Shown: positions 1 to 7,234 of the stretch, piece after piece
Layout of the letters: each line of letters opens with the position of its first letter
Position numbering within the stretch: position 1 is the stretch's first letter
NCBI GenBank assembly: GCA_003644825.1
Contig: QNDJ01000012.1
Coordinates: forward strand, 1-13,682
Direction: 5' to 3'
Length of the DNA: 13,682 nt
From: Candidatus Zhuqueibacterota bacterium
GTDB taxonomy: Bacteria; SM23-31; B21-G16
Notes under the pieces: generated by a model
Seen by the model: only the letters and a program-made list of their open reading frames with translations
What the model was told of the DNA's origin: nothing
The model's database searches: none
Position numbers and translations under genes: made by a program

Positions 1-86
1 ATTATTCTATTGGTTCTAAAAACTTATACAATTTTACATAGTTAAGACAGTTCAAAAAATACAAAAATCAATTTTTAAGTTATAAT

Positions 87-1784
87 ATGAAAAAGATATT
101 GTTGTTTTTACTGGTATTATCAATATTAATTTTTTCAGAGGGTGTTATTATAAATGCATCAAGGGAACCGGTTATTGGCCGTAATGGAATGGTTGTATCA
201 ACAAATGAAATTGCTTCCAGAATAGGGATAGAAATCCTGAAAAAAGGAGGAAATGCAATAGATGCCGCAGTTGCTGTTTCTTATGCATTAGCTGTAGTGT
301 ATCCCCAGGCAGGCAACATTGGCGGCGGTGGATTTATGATTATACGACTGGCAGATGGAAATATTACTGCTATAGATTACCGGGAAACTGCACCTGAAAA
401 ATCTTCAAGAAATATGTATCTGGATTCTAACGGTAATGTTATAAAAGAAAAAAGTGTAAGAGGATATTTAGCATCTGGAGTTCCAGGTACTGTAGCAGGT
501 TTATCTTTTGCTCTTGAAAAATTTGGAACAATGAAATTACGTACTCTAATAAAACCAGCTATAGAACTCGCAAAAAACGGGTTTCCTGTCAGTCAGGGTT
601 TTTCAAGAGTTCTCAAAAATTACTCTTCTCTTTTTAAAAGATTTTCAGCCCCTGCAAAAATATTCTTAAAAGGTAAAAACTTTTATAAACCCGGCGATAT
701 ACTAATTCAAAAAGACCTTGCAAAAACATTACGTTTAATAGCTGAACAGGGAAAAGATGCCTTCTACAGGGGAAAAATAGCAAAATTGATTGAAAAAGAA
801 ATGCTGGAAAACGGTGGAATCATTACAAGAAATGACCTCGCAAATTACAACCCAAAGCTGAGAGAACCTGTTAAAGGAACTTATAAAGGATATACAATTT
901 ACTCAATGCCACCTCCAAGTTCTGGTGGAATTGCACTCATTGAAATGCTCAATATACTTGAAGGATATAATATAGGTAAATCGGGTTTTAATTCTTCAAA
1001 AACAATTCATTTTATGGTAGAAGCTGAAAAAAGGGCTTACGCTGATAGAGCCCAATATCTTGGAGATCCCGATTTTGTAAGTATACCTGTGAAAACTCTA
1101 TTATCCAAGAAATATGCAGAAAAATTGCGGAAAAGCATTAATAGAAATTACACTACACCTTCTGAAAAAATAAAACCAGGCAATTCAATCATTAATGAAA
1201 GGCAGCATACAACCCATTTTTCGATAGTAGATAAGGAAGGAAACGCTGTTTCCTGCACCACAACTTTAAATTCATATTTTGGTTCTGGAGTCCTCATTAA
1301 GGGAGCAGGATTTTTTATGAATAATGAGATGGACGATTTCAGTTCAAAGCCGGGCTCTCCGAACATCTATGGACTGGTTGAAGGAGAAGCAAATGCTATT
1401 GAACCTGGTAAAAGAATGCTGAGCTGTATGACCCCAACTATCGTTACAAAAAATGGTAAACTTTATATGGTGGCGGGCACACCCGGTGGTGCAACAATTA
1501 TAACAACAGTTTTACAGGTTATATTAAACGTTATTGAACATAAGATGGATATTCAGGAAGCCGTTGATGCACCCAGATTCCATCACCAGTGGAAACCAGA
1601 TACAATTTATTACGAAAAATTTGCTATTTCAAAAGATGTCAGGGAAAACCTCGAAAAAATGGGATATAACCTGACTTTAAAAAGAGACTATGGAGATGCC
1701 CATGCTATTCTTGTAGACCGAAAAAACAATATCCTTTACGGTGGCGCTGATAGCAGACAGGAAGGTAAAGCAGAAGGTTATTAA
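87..1784 (+). CDS. ggt: Gamma-glutamyltransferase / glutathione hydrolase (secreted)
   Basis: This is a 565-residue gamma-glutamyltranspeptidase (Ntn-hydrolase fold, normal family length of about 560-590). It is expected to cleave gamma-glutamyl bonds of glutathione and related peptides outside the cytoplasm. Residues 1-24 form a signal peptide (MKK followed by a hydrophobic run). The enzyme matures by self-cleavage just before the nucleophile, the first Thr of HTTHFS, here Thr375. Also visible are DYRE (substrate Arg99), GNIGGGGF (77-83), the NNEMDDF Asp region (412-418), GKRMLSCMTP (441-450) and GTPGG (464-468). The lid-loop segment between MDDF and GKR is present, as in E. coli and unlike B. 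subtilis. One oddity is that the usual Ser-Ser pair of the LSSM motif is Ser446-Cys447. The ATG at 87 has no clear Shine-Dalgarno sequence, and a TATAAT lies directly against it. It is the first gene of the + strand run; the next gene starts 1 bp after its stop. Confidence 0.95.
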   Translation: MKKILLFLLVLSILIFSEGVIINASREPVIGRNGMVVSTNEIASRIGIEILKKGGNAIDAAVAVSYALAVVYPQAGNIGGGGFMIIRLADGNITAIDYRETAPEKSSRNMYLDSNGNVIKEKSVRGYLASGVPGTVAGLSFALEKFGTMKLRTLIKPAIELAKNGFPVSQGFSRVLKNYSSLFKRFSAPAKIFLKGKNFYKPGDILIQKDLAKTLRLIAEQGKDAFYRGKIAKLIEKEMLENGGIITRNDLANYNPKLREPVKGTYKGYTIYSMPPPSSGGIALIEMLNILEGYNIGKSGFNSSKTIHFMVEAEKRAYADRAQYLGDPDFVSIPVKTLLSKKYAEKLRKSINRNYTTPSEKIKPGNSIINERQHTTHFSIVDKEGNAVSCTTTLNSYFGSGVLIKGAGFFMNNEMDDFSSKPGSPNIYGLVEGEANAIEPGKRMLSCMTPTIVTKNGKLYMVAGTPGGATIITTVLQVILNVIEHKMDIQEAVDAPRFHHQWKPDTIYYEKFAISKDVRENLEKMGYNLTLKRDYGDAHAILVDRKNNILYGGADSRQEGKAEGY

Positions 1785-1785
1785 A

Positions 1786-2649
1786 ATGGAAAGTAGAAAA
1801 ATAATTGTGTTCATAACAGCCAGTTCTGAAGAAGAAGCAGAAAAAATCGCAAGAAATTTAGTAAAAAAAAGGCTGTCTGCCTGTTGTAATATCGTTCCCG
1901 GTTTAAGGTCAATTTATAGATGGAAGGGAAAAATCTGTGATGATAAAGAAGTCCTTATCATCATTAAAACTATGCAGAATGTCTTTAAAAAACTGATTGA
2001 AGAGGTTAGAAAAATTCATAGTTACACTGTTCCAGAAATAATAAGTTTTAAAATAGAAGATGGCTTCAAAGAATACCTTGATTGGATTGAAAAAGAAGTA
2101 AAAACACAGGTAAATCCGAGAAAGATTATGGGAAGAACTGCATTAATTGTTGTTGATATGTTAAATGATTTTGTAAATGAAAAGGGAGCTCTGTATTGCG
2201 GTAAATCATCAAGGGAAATTATTCCTTTTATAGTTGAAGAGATTAAAAGGGTCAGAAAGATTAAAGGATTGATAATATTCTTACAGGATAATCACAATAA
2301 AAATGACCCTGAATTCAGGATGTTTCCTGAACACTGTGTTGCCGGAACCTGGGGCGCACAGATAATCGATGAAATTGAAGTAAAACCCGAAGATATTATT
2401 ATACCCAAAAAACGATATAGCGGATTTTATGGAACAGAACTTGACAAAATCCTAAAGGAAAACAACATAACAGATGTAAAAATTGTAGGAGTATGCACTT
2501 CAATTTGTGTTATGGATACTGTAGGTGACCTGAGAAACAGAGATTATCCTGTTACTGTATTTAAGAAAGGTGTTGCGGATTTTGACCCGGAGGCTCATAA
2601 ATTTTCCCTCAAAAGAATGCAAAAAATTTATGGAGCAAAGATAATCTAA
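1786..2649 (+). CDS. CutA1 domain - nicotinamidase (isochorismatase-like) fusion protein
   Basis: This 287-residue protein contains two complete domains. Residues 4-105 are CutA1 (divalent-ion tolerance family, PII-like ferredoxin fold, normally a free protein of about 105 residues and a trimer). The family landmarks are VFITASSEEEAEKIA, SACCNIVPGLRSIYRWKGKI (31-50) and HSYTVPEII (78-86). Residues about 117-287 are a cysteine hydrolase of the isochorismatase superfamily, best matched to nicotinamidase (nicotinamide to nicotinate plus ammonia). The expected triad is Asp124, Lys208 (KKRYSGF) and Cys241 (TSICV), with metal ligands Asp168, His170 and His183. The ATG at 1786 was chosen because the GAAGG at 1773-1777 is well spaced and the protein then begins exactly at CutA1. 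A GTG at 1741 would add 15 residues unlike the family inside ggt. No stop or frameshift separates the domains. The following gene encodes the next NAD-salvage enzyme, which supports the nicotinamidase assignment over other hydrolases of the superfamily. Confidence 0.9.
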   Translation: MESRKIIVFITASSEEEAEKIARNLVKKRLSACCNIVPGLRSIYRWKGKICDDKEVLIIIKTMQNVFKKLIEEVRKIHSYTVPEIISFKIEDGFKEYLDWIEKEVKTQVNPRKIMGRTALIVVDMLNDFVNEKGALYCGKSSREIIPFIVEEIKRVRKIKGLIIFLQDNHNKNDPEFRMFPEHCVAGTWGAQIIDEIEVKPEDIIIPKKRYSGFYGTELDKILKENNITDVKIVGVCTSICVMDTVGDLRNRDYPVTVFKKGVADFDPEAHKFSLKRMQKIYGAKII

Positions 2650-3696
2650 ATGAAATATCCAGATTTCAAACATCTTAATTATTGCTTCGACAGGTTGAAA
2701 AAAGGTTACTATTCCGATAAATACTTTGTTAGAACAGGAGACATACTGATTAAAGAGAAAAAACACCCCAGAGTTCTAATGCAAATATTTGCAAAAAAGA
2801 ACGGCATCTTCTGCGGTGGGATGGAAGCCACCTATGTTATTAAAAATTCAGTCTCAAAAAGTGATGGTCTTTCTATAAAGGCACTCAAAGATGGAGAACC
2901 ATTTTCTCCGTGGGAAACTGTTATGACAATAGAAGGGGATTACTCTCTTTTTGCTCACCTTGAAACTGTTTACCTTGGTATTCTGGCAAGAAGAAGTGCA
3001 GTAGCTACTCTTGTAAGAAAATGTAGAGAAAAACTTCATAATAAAGAGCTACTCTTTTTTTCATCCAGGTTCGACCACTTTTTGAATCAGGAAGGTGATG
3101 GTTATGCTGCCTTTATAGGTGGAGCTGATGGGGTCTCAACTGATGCAAATGGAATCTTAATCGGTAAAAAAGGAATCGGAACCATCCCTCATGGTTTAAT
3201 AGCAGCATATAACGGAAATACAGTTGATGCAAGCCTCGCTTTTGATAGATGTGTACCAAAAGATGTAAGGAGAATAGCTCTTGTTGATTTTGATAATGAC
3301 TGTGTAAAAACCTCTCTGGAAGTGGCAAAAACTTTAAAGAAGAAGCTCTGGGGGGTCAGATTGGATACAGCTGAAAATCTGGTCGACGCATCTATAGAAA
3401 GAATAGGCTTAAAAGAAAAAGGTGTTGGCCCCCAACTTGTCAGAAATGTCCGGAATGCCCTCGATAAAGAAGGGTTTGATTATGTTAAAATTGTTATAAG
3501 CGGCGGTTTTAATCCAGAAAAAATAGACCAATTTGTTAAACTAAATGTTCCTTTCGATGCTATTGGAATTGGTTCTTATTTTTTTTCTGAAAGAATCGAC
3601 TTTACTGCCGATGTTGTTATGGTTGATGGAAAACCCTGTGCAAAGGTCGGTAGAAAGTATAACCCTAACGACAGACTTAAAACTATATCCATTTAA
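2650..3696 (+). CDS. pncB: Nicotinate phosphoribosyltransferase
   Basis: This 348-residue enzyme is of the short nicotinate phosphoribosyltransferase type found in archaea and many thermophilic or anaerobic bacteria. It should join nicotinate to PRPP to give nicotinate mononucleotide, the entry step of the Preiss-Handler NAD route, in the cytosol. Visible landmarks are the N-terminal YYSDKYFVRT (residues 20-29, tunnel and substrate region), FSSRFDH (137-143), GGADGVSTDAN (157-167), GTIPHGLI with the conserved His181, GVRLDT (235-240) and the phosphate-binding ISGGFNPEKI (283-292), followed by DAIGIGS (303-309). The ATG abuts the stop of the CutA1-nicotinamidase gene with no gap, so the two are probably translationally coupled; a GGAG at 2632-2635 is the only, rather distant, ribosome site. 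Together the two genes turn nicotinamide into nicotinate mononucleotide. No adenylyltransferase or NAD synthetase is seen in this window. Confidence 0.93.
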   Translation: MKYPDFKHLNYCFDRLKKGYYSDKYFVRTGDILIKEKKHPRVLMQIFAKKNGIFCGGMEATYVIKNSVSKSDGLSIKALKDGEPFSPWETVMTIEGDYSLFAHLETVYLGILARRSAVATLVRKCREKLHNKELLFFSSRFDHFLNQEGDGYAAFIGGADGVSTDANGILIGKKGIGTIPHGLIAAYNGNTVDASLAFDRCVPKDVRRIALVDFDNDCVKTSLEVAKTLKKKLWGVRLDTAENLVDASIERIGLKEKGVGPQLVRNVRNALDKEGFDYVKIVISGGFNPEKIDQFVKLNVPFDAIGIGSYFFSERIDFTADVVMVDGKPCAKVGRKYNPNDRLKTISI

Positions 3697-3710
3697 CGGG
3701 AGAATTAATA

Positions 3711-5321
3711 ATGATTAATGTTTTATGGATACTGGTAATTTCCCTTATACTTCTAATTTTAGGGTATCGCTTTTATGGGAAATTTATAAGCAAAAGTATA
3801 GGAGTGGACTCTGAAAGGAAAACACCAGCACACACAATGAGGGATGGTGTAGATTATGTTCCTGCAAAAACTCCAGTATTGCTGGGACATCATTTTGCTT
3901 CAATAGCCGGCGCAGCTCCGATTATTGGGCCTGTTACAGCAGCTGTTTATGGCTGGTTTCCTGTACTGCTCTGGGTTGTATTCGGTGGAATATTTCTGGG
4001 TGCTGTTCATGATTTTTCCTCACTTCTGGCATCAGTCAGACATCAGGGAAGGTCTATCGGGGAAGTAATTGAAGAAAGAGTCGGGCACACTGGAAAACTA
4101 TTGTTTTTAGTTTTTTCCTTTTTTGCTCTTATTCTTGTTGTTTCTGCTTTCACTATCATTGTTGCAAAAACTTTTGTTAAAGTTCCTGAAGCTGCTACTT
4201 CATCAGCCCTGTTTATATTACTTGCACTACTGTTCGGGCTCAGTGTTTACAGAAAGGTGTTACCTCTAAGTATAAGTACCATTATCGGGGTTATATTATT
4301 ATTCCTGTGTGTATATATCGGGCTTTTGATTCCAATAAAACTCTCATTTCAACTGTGGGTTATAATTTTATTGATTTATATTTTCTTTGCATCTGTAACC
4401 CCCGTCTGGATATTACTTCAACCGAGAGATTATTTAAACTCTTTTCTTCTATATACAATGATAATTGGAGCTCTTATAGGTATATTTATTTCCAGACCTT
4501 CAGTCCACCTTGATGGTTACACAGCTTTTCATCAGAATATTGGGTATCTTTTTCCCATACTTTTTGTAACAGTTGCATGCGGGGCTATTTCTGGTTTTCA
4601 CTCTCTTGTTGCTTCAGGAACAACCGCAAAACAGCTTAACAATGAAAAGGACGCAAGAGTCATAGGATATGGGGCTATGCTAATAGAATCTCTTCTTGCA
4701 GTAATTGCACTGATAACTGCAGCTATAATAACGAGAGAAAAATACCACAGTTTCTTTCCAGACCCGGGTCCTGTAGCTCTTTTTGCTGAAGGTGTTGGTG
4801 GGTTTTTGAGCAAAATAGGGTTTCCATTACAGGCAGGAATTTCTTTCACAGCCCTTGCGGTATCCGCTTTTGCATTAACCTCTCTTGATACAGCAACAAG
4901 GCTTGCTCGATTCAGTTTCCAGGAATTCTTTATACCAAGAAAAGGTGAAAAACCATCAATTTTATGTACAAATAGATTTATAGGCACAATTGTTGTTGTT
5001 ATCATTTCTGGAGCCCTCGCATACAGTGGAAAATGGCAGGCAATCTGGCCTTTATTTGGTTCTGCAAATCAATTACTTGCAGCAATAGCACTCCTCGCTG
5101 TATCAGTATGGTTAGCATCAATGGGAAAAAGAAATTTCTATACAAAGTATCCTATGGTTTTTATGTTCGCAGTTACTTTAACAGCTCTGGTAATAATATT
5201 CTTTAAGAATATTTCAACAGGAAATTACATCTTATCCTTTCTGGCAGTTTTATTATTAGCAGTAGCAATTATACTTGGATACCTATCATCAAAAAAACTG
5301 TTTATAAGAACAACAACATAA
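3711..5321 (+). CDS. cstA: Carbon starvation protein CstA family transporter
   Basis: This 536-residue polytopic inner-membrane protein belongs to the CstA/BtsT family. Characterised members import peptides or pyruvate, usually under carbon limitation. It is shorter than E. coli CstA (about 700 residues) but in the range of the compact family members of other phyla. Conserved stretches are DGVDYVPAKTPVLLGHHFASIAGAAP (residues 45-70), GAVHDFSSLLASVRHQGRSI (98-117), WILLQPRDYLNSF (233-245), GAISGFHSLVASGTTAKQ (291-308), TSLDTATRLARF (390-401) and WPLFGSANQLLA (446-457). Hydrophobic segments run from residue 3 to about 525. A good ribosome site, GGGAGA at 3698-3703, sits 7 bp before the ATG. It follows pncB by 14 bp and precedes a receiver-domain gene by 31 bp. 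The substrate cannot be read from the sequence; the nearby gamma-glutamyltransferase makes peptides or amino acids plausible. Confidence 0.93.
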   Translation: MINVLWILVISLILLILGYRFYGKFISKSIGVDSERKTPAHTMRDGVDYVPAKTPVLLGHHFASIAGAAPIIGPVTAAVYGWFPVLLWVVFGGIFLGAVHDFSSLLASVRHQGRSIGEVIEERVGHTGKLLFLVFSFFALILVVSAFTIIVAKTFVKVPEAATSSALFILLALLFGLSVYRKVLPLSISTIIGVILLFLCVYIGLLIPIKLSFQLWVIILLIYIFFASVTPVWILLQPRDYLNSFLLYTMIIGALIGIFISRPSVHLDGYTAFHQNIGYLFPILFVTVACGAISGFHSLVASGTTAKQLNNEKDARVIGYGAMLIESLLAVIALITAAIITREKYHSFFPDPGPVALFAEGVGGFLSKIGFPLQAGISFTALAVSAFALTSLDTATRLARFSFQEFFIPRKGEKPSILCTNRFIGTIVVVIISGALAYSGKWQAIWPLFGSANQLLAAIALLAVSVWLASMGKRNFYTKYPMVFMFAVTLTALVIIFFKNISTGNYILSFLAVLLLAVAIILGYLSSKKLFIRTTT

Positions 5322-5352
5322 TCCTGAAAAAACAAAAAAATAAAGGGGTAAT

Positions 5353-5736
5353 ATGGGGAACATATTAGTAATTGATGATGAACCTTCTGTTGCAAACCTG
5401 TTTTCGGAAATGATAAAATCCCTTGGCCACAACCCAATTATAGCTTCCAATGCAACCGAAGGTTTAAAATTATTCAAAAAAAACCCTGTAGATATTACCT
5501 TCGTTGACATTAAATTACCAGGGGTCAGTGGAGTTGAGTTCCTGAAAGAAGTAAAAAAAATCGACAGCAAAGCAATTGTTGTGGTAATTACAGGATATCC
5601 TTCATCAGAAACTATTACTGAAACCATTCTTCACAACGGTTATTCGTATCTTGAGAAACCTATTACTATGGAAAAACTCAGAATCATTATTGAAAGAGGG
5701 CTGAAAAAGAAAAATGAAAATAATTCAACATCCTGA
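5353..5736 (+). CDS. Stand-alone response-regulator receiver domain (CheY-like)
   Basis: This 127-residue protein consists of one receiver domain and nothing else. It should be phosphorylated on Asp52 (VDIKLPG, 51-57) by a partner histidine kinase. The acidic pocket is Asp8-Asp9, the switch Thr is Thr80 (VITGYP), and the conserved Lys is Lys102 (YLEKPI), so all signalling residues are intact. There is no DNA-binding or enzymatic output domain; after the receiver comes only a short Lys/Asn-rich tail from about residue 116. GGGG at 5345-5348 precedes the ATG. No histidine kinase or phosphotransfer gene is in the window, so its partner is elsewhere. It could act by protein-protein contact, as CheY or Spo0F do, or as a phosphate sink. 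Its position next to the CstA-type transporter and the ATP-grasp ligase suggests co-expression with them but does not prove a link. Confidence 0.92.
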   Translation: MGNILVIDDEPSVANLFSEMIKSLGHNPIIASNATEGLKLFKKNPVDITFVDIKLPGVSGVEFLKEVKKIDSKAIVVVITGYPSSETITETILHNGYSYLEKPITMEKLRIIIERGLKKKNENNSTS

Positions 5737-5750
5737 AATTTTAACACGAT

Positions 5751-5770
5751 TCTTAATATTTAATTTAAGA
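5751..5770. repeat. Short inverted repeat before the ATP-grasp gene
   Basis: TCTTAA (5751-5756) and TTAAGA (5765-5770) form a 6-bp inverted repeat with an AT-only 8-base centre, ending 2 bp before the ATG at 5773. The same stretch carries no Shine-Dalgarno sequence. It may be a weak hairpin in the translation-initiation region or simply AT-rich chance. Confidence 0.3.
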
Positions 5771-5772
5771 TT

Positions 5773-6666
5773 ATGTCCATTGGTATCTTATTTGAATCCA
5801 GAGAATGGTCAAATTTAGCCATATCAAAAATCCTGACCTCAAAAGGAATTGATAACGAACTGATAGACGTTTCACAATTCAGCTTCAATATTGCTTCAAA
5901 TTTTAACCATAATCTATACTGGAATAGAATATTCCCGAGCCTTGAGATGAGAAATCATCATCTAACATTACACATTATTAATAATTTTCTATTTTATTTG
6001 AATGAAACTAATGTTCCTGTTGTAAATTCATATAAGGCATTCTTTTATGATTTCAATAAAATTGCCATATACAAAATTCTTAAAGAAAAAGGGTTCAATA
6101 TACCCGAAACAACCGGAATTAATTCACCAGATGATTTTAAAAAAGCAATTAAATTATCAAAACTACCTTTTGTACTGAAAAGGAACAGAAGTGGAAGAGC
6201 ATGGTCCCTTGAAATAATCAATAATAAAGAACAGATAGAAAACCAGATTAAAAAGTTCCCACTTTCAAATGACTTCTGGCTTGTCCAGGAATATATACCG
6301 TTAAAACATAATTATGTTACAAGAATAGAAATTGTGGGAGATAATGTACTGTGTATCTTAAAAAGATTTCCTGGCTCTGAAGGAATAAGCAGTTATTCGA
6401 GAGGGTCATCTATCAAATTATATAAGAATTTCCCGATTGATGTTGTAAACACAGGGAAAAAAGCATTAAATATACTTGACATTGAGATGGGAAGTATAGA
6501 TATTATAGAAAGTATAGATGGAAAAAATTATATAATTGATGTTAATGCAACAACAAACTTTACACCAGATTATATTGACCTTCTTGGGTTTAACCCACTC
6601 GAAAGAATGTGTGATTTTGTGATAAAGAAATATAAAAGTTTAAAACAAAAGAGTAGTTATGAGTGA
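5773..6666 (+). CDS. RimK-like ATP-grasp ligase
   Basis: This 297-residue ATP-grasp protein has the layout and length of the RimK/LysX group, which form amide bonds by adding an amino acid (often glutamate) or amine to an acyl-phosphate. Residues 1-95 are the N-terminal pre-ATP-grasp domain starting MSIGILFES. Residues about 96-290 are ATP-grasp. KILKEKGFNIPET (101-113) matches the K-x2-L-x3-G-[IF]-x2-P-x-T signature. Nucleotide contacts are Lys136 (FVLKRNRSG) and the QEYI hinge Glu173. RIEIVGDNVLCILKR (184-198) and SRGSS (209-213) follow as in RimK. The metal site is Asp243 with DVN (256-258); most relatives have Glu in ExN, so Asp256 is a conservative change. The substrate is unknown. It overlaps the next gene by 8 bp, which indicates coupled translation. 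No convincing ribosome site precedes the ATG; an AT-rich inverted repeat does. Confidence 0.85.
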   Translation: MSIGILFESREWSNLAISKILTSKGIDNELIDVSQFSFNIASNFNHNLYWNRIFPSLEMRNHHLTLHIINNFLFYLNETNVPVVNSYKAFFYDFNKIAIYKILKEKGFNIPETTGINSPDDFKKAIKLSKLPFVLKRNRSGRAWSLEIINNKEQIENQIKKFPLSNDFWLVQEYIPLKHNYVTRIEIVGDNVLCILKRFPGSEGISSYSRGSSIKLYKNFPIDVVNTGKKALNILDIEMGSIDIIESIDGKNYIIDVNATTNFTPDYIDLLGFNPLERMCDFVIKKYKSLKQKSSYE

Positions 6667-7195
6667 AAAAGTAAAACAGGATAACAATCTTCAATTGAAC
6701 CAGAGAATCGAAGAATTTAACGATATTAAACTCTTATTTAATACATTTGGAGAAACTGCATACAGGGCAGCCTGGAAATATTTCTTTTCGAATGGTTATG
6801 AGGTTGGTTATGAGAGATTTATGAAGGCTGTAAAAAAAGGAACCCTGACACCAGAAAAATTTAAATCTGAGCCTGTTAAAACAATAGAAAACTTCCTGAA
6901 AGAGTTCTTCAGGGAAAGAGGTGGAAATCAACCCGAAATATGGAGTGAAAACTCAACAATTTTTCTGAAAACAGAACGGGATGTATGGTGTCCCGCTCAC
7001 GATGCTGTTGCCATTTCAGGTATCAATCATAAAGATATATGCTCAATCCATAAAAGAGCCTTTGTCATAGGTATTGTAAAAACCTTTGAGGAATTCTTCC
7101 CGGGGTTAACCACCAATTGTTATAATGTTAGCTCAAGATTTCTGGATGAAAATGCAGATTGTATCGAAGCATATCAAATTATATATTACGGTTAA
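6659..7195 (+). CDS. Small cysteine-rich protein, possibly ATC hydrolase-like
   Basis: This 178-residue soluble protein has no signal peptide or membrane segment. Residues about 12-90 are mostly charged and look helical. The C-terminal half carries spaced residues DVWCPAHDA (Cys111, His114), ICSIHKRAF (Cys128, His131), TTNCYN (Cys154) and DENADCIEAYQI (Cys168). This W-CP / C-x2-H-x2-F / gD-C-x2-x-Y-x-I pattern resembles the family of bacterial L-2-amino-thiazoline-4-carboxylate hydrolase (which helps open a thiazoline ring to release cysteine) and, more distantly, V4R-type domains that end in a similar cysteine motif. The match is from motif memory only, so the function should be treated as unproven. 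The conserved Cys/His set could equally bind a metal. Its ATG lies inside the end of the ATP-grasp gene (8-bp overlap, AAAGAG about 5 bp upstream), so the two are very likely made together and may act on the same compound. Confidence 0.8.
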   Translation: MSEKVKQDNNLQLNQRIEEFNDIKLLFNTFGETAYRAAWKYFFSNGYEVGYERFMKAVKKGTLTPEKFKSEPVKTIENFLKEFFRERGGNQPEIWSENSTIFLKTERDVWCPAHDAVAISGINHKDICSIHKRAFVIGIVKTFEEFFPGLTTNCYNVSSRFLDENADCIEAYQIIYYG

Positions 7196-7234
7196 TTAAC
7201 CCGAAAATACTAAAGGATAGTCTCAGGAAAAATT

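Noticed and set aside
81-86. TATAAT directly before the ggt ATG, as a promoter -10 box
   Set aside because: It would start transcription inside the gene, and no -35 hexamer is found at the right distance upstream.
1741-1785. GTG start adding 15 residues to the CutA1-nicotinamidase protein
   Set aside because: The extension lies inside ggt and is unlike any CutA1 N-terminus; the ATG at 1786 has a well-placed GAAGG.
4598-5005. 135-codon open frame on the minus strand within cstA
   Set aside because: It is antisense to a strongly conserved family protein, has no ribosome site, and its product has no recognisable pattern.
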